This document shows, piece after piece, positions 62,652-64,000 of a DNA stretch of 64,000 nt. Under the pieces are notes generated by a model. The model worked only from the letters and a program-made list of their open reading frames with translations, did not search any database and had not been told where the DNA came from. Source of the DNA: Iris pallida (lineage: Eukaryota; Streptophyta; Magnoliopsida; Asparagales; Iridaceae); assembly GCA_029216955.1 (NCBI GenBank), contig JANAVB010033216.1, forward strand, positions 5,935,019 to 5,999,018, in the 5' to 3' direction. Positions within the stretch are counted from its first letter, which is position 1, and each line of letters opens with the position of its first letter. Both the position numbers and the translations under genes were made by a program.

Positions 62652-64000
62652 TGTCACGATCCGCTACCCAAATTGTTGGGCCGGGCCGAGTCATGTCCAG
62701 CCTACGCTTGTGATAAAGCGTAGTAAGCTGTTCTAAAGACAAATAAGATAAGACCAAAGTGTGCTAACAGTTCTATATGTCAAATTGAGTCAGAATATCT
62801 CCAAACACAAAATCATCTCGTATATAAATATGTTCCAAGTATATGTCCAAAATGTAAAACTGGATACATGTCCAGTTACAAAATACAGTCTAAAACATGA
62901 CTACTCTCAAAAGTCCTGAACAACTAAGCAAACTAGACGAGTTTCCTCGTTGGTACATCCTCGTAAGGTAAAGCCTGATTCTCGATGGTAACTCCATAAT
63001 AGGAGTCACATAGCAACTCCTCCTCGGTAAGTATACCTACAACGTTATCCTGTCAGGACGGGAGTAAGTACTGATTCTAACAAACTAAATATACGAAACA
63101 TGAAATAAACTGAAGTGTAATAAACAAGAATCATGGCATATCACAATCTATCATGGCATATCACAATCTATCATGGTAGGGATACATATGTCATAAAGAC
63201 AGATGTATATATAATATTTAAAATTATAGCAGGTACGTGATCGTCAATAGGTGTACAATATGCAGGGGCACATAATGAAATATACTTTCGTACAAGTGAT
63301 ACGGCGATAGATGTACATACGCACAAATCTGCTTTGAGATAAAGGCCTACGGCATAGTAACATATAAAATGAAACTTTGCTCGCTACAGTAGAGGGGGTA
63401 AGATTACGTACTCAACTATCAGTTTTCCCATAACCCAGATTCTAAACATGTGAGAGATACGAGAACAGCATAAGACATGGTGGATGCCGAGAGCGGTATA
63501 AAGCATGTGAAACATGTAGAGAGATATGACTTACAGTTTTAGAAATCGGTATGTTAACATGGTTTATACACAATTCATTATATGATATAAATAAAGTTTG
63601 TAGAGGTACTTGCCTCTAGCAAAGCAAGGTAGTGAAGGAAATGCTATAGATGTCTGGTGTCTCGTCACTGTAAAAATAATACATAAACTTAGTTTTTATA
63701 CTAAGTTAAACACTAGGACACTGGCTGTACGACACGACTTTCTGACTGGACACCTAGCCAAATGGTAAACTTTAGCATAGGAGACTAATGTGGGATAACA
63801 CAATACCTAAACTAACTTTCTAGGGCCTTTACACTATGGTAGGGTGAGGTCCAATATTACAATATCCCAAAATCATACAATTCATCGTAAGTCGTAATTA
63901 ATCAATAATTAAATCAGACTGTACACTGTGTTCCAACAGTTTTTGAGATATACAAAAAACTCAATTATACATAAAATAAAGTACCAAATTGATCCTTGTT
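62652..64000 (-). mobile_element. E5: partial LTR of a third Tekay-type family, inserted in the E3 5' LTR
   Basis: It starts TGTCACGATCCGCTACCC at the exact point where the E3 LTR match breaks. The opening shares the TGTCACGAYCCG block and the later CATGTCCAGCCTACGC block with E1 LTRs, but the rest differs. It runs to the window end, so its right end, orientation and target duplication are unknown; by analogy it is minus. A 20-bp unit is duplicated at 63131-63170. No protein is encoded. Confidence 0.7.

Overview
The window is eukaryotic nuclear DNA from a flowering plant. Evidence: Ty3/gypsy chromovirus and Tat-lineage retrotransposons, plant L1-type LINEs, a plant mobile domain (PMD) gene, plant MITEs, long (AT)n microsatellites and spliceosomal-type introns. 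I could not identify the species. The style would suit a large repeat-rich genome, perhaps a monocot, but that is a guess. I found no intact host gene, tRNA, rRNA or CRISPR; almost everything is transposable-element sequence at different stages of decay.

Layout. 1-474 is a fragment of a Tekay-type LTR. 1018-14583 is a complete but decayed Tekay/Del-like chromovirus (E1, minus strand) with 4-kb LTRs; one LTR carries a 435-bp CACTA-like MITE. 14605-16449 and 18280-19395 look like solo Tekay-type LTRs, with a Tourist-like MITE at 17315-17774 between them. 20560-27010 is a LINE on the minus strand (L1). From about 27088 a related LINE (L2) runs on the plus strand, head-to-head with L1 across an (AT)n tract. 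L2 is split by a solo copia-like LTR (27495-28764), by a 16.6-kb Tat/Ogre-like retrotransposon (T1, 32503-49129, perfect target duplication ACTCT) and, at 50866, by another Tekay-like element (E3, minus strand). E3 is itself split by a short gag-only element (E4, 58106-61752), and its right LTR is split by a fifth LTR (E5) from 62652 to the window end.

The most interesting part is T1. On the plus strand its gag-pol is one 8.8-kb reading frame broken only by nonsense codons, with dual RNase H domains. On the minus strand, downstream of pol, it carries a four-exon gene encoding a PMD protein of roughly 1,400 residues. All three inferred introns are GT-AG and phase 1, and a TATA box lies upstream of exon 1. 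A second antisense ORF (106 codons) has its own TATA box and lies below a repeat array. The sense pol and the second antisense ORF converge on a palindrome that provides poly(A) signals on both strands. A second notable item is a 72-nt intron-like insertion in the E1 integrase gene, absent at the same codon junction in E3.
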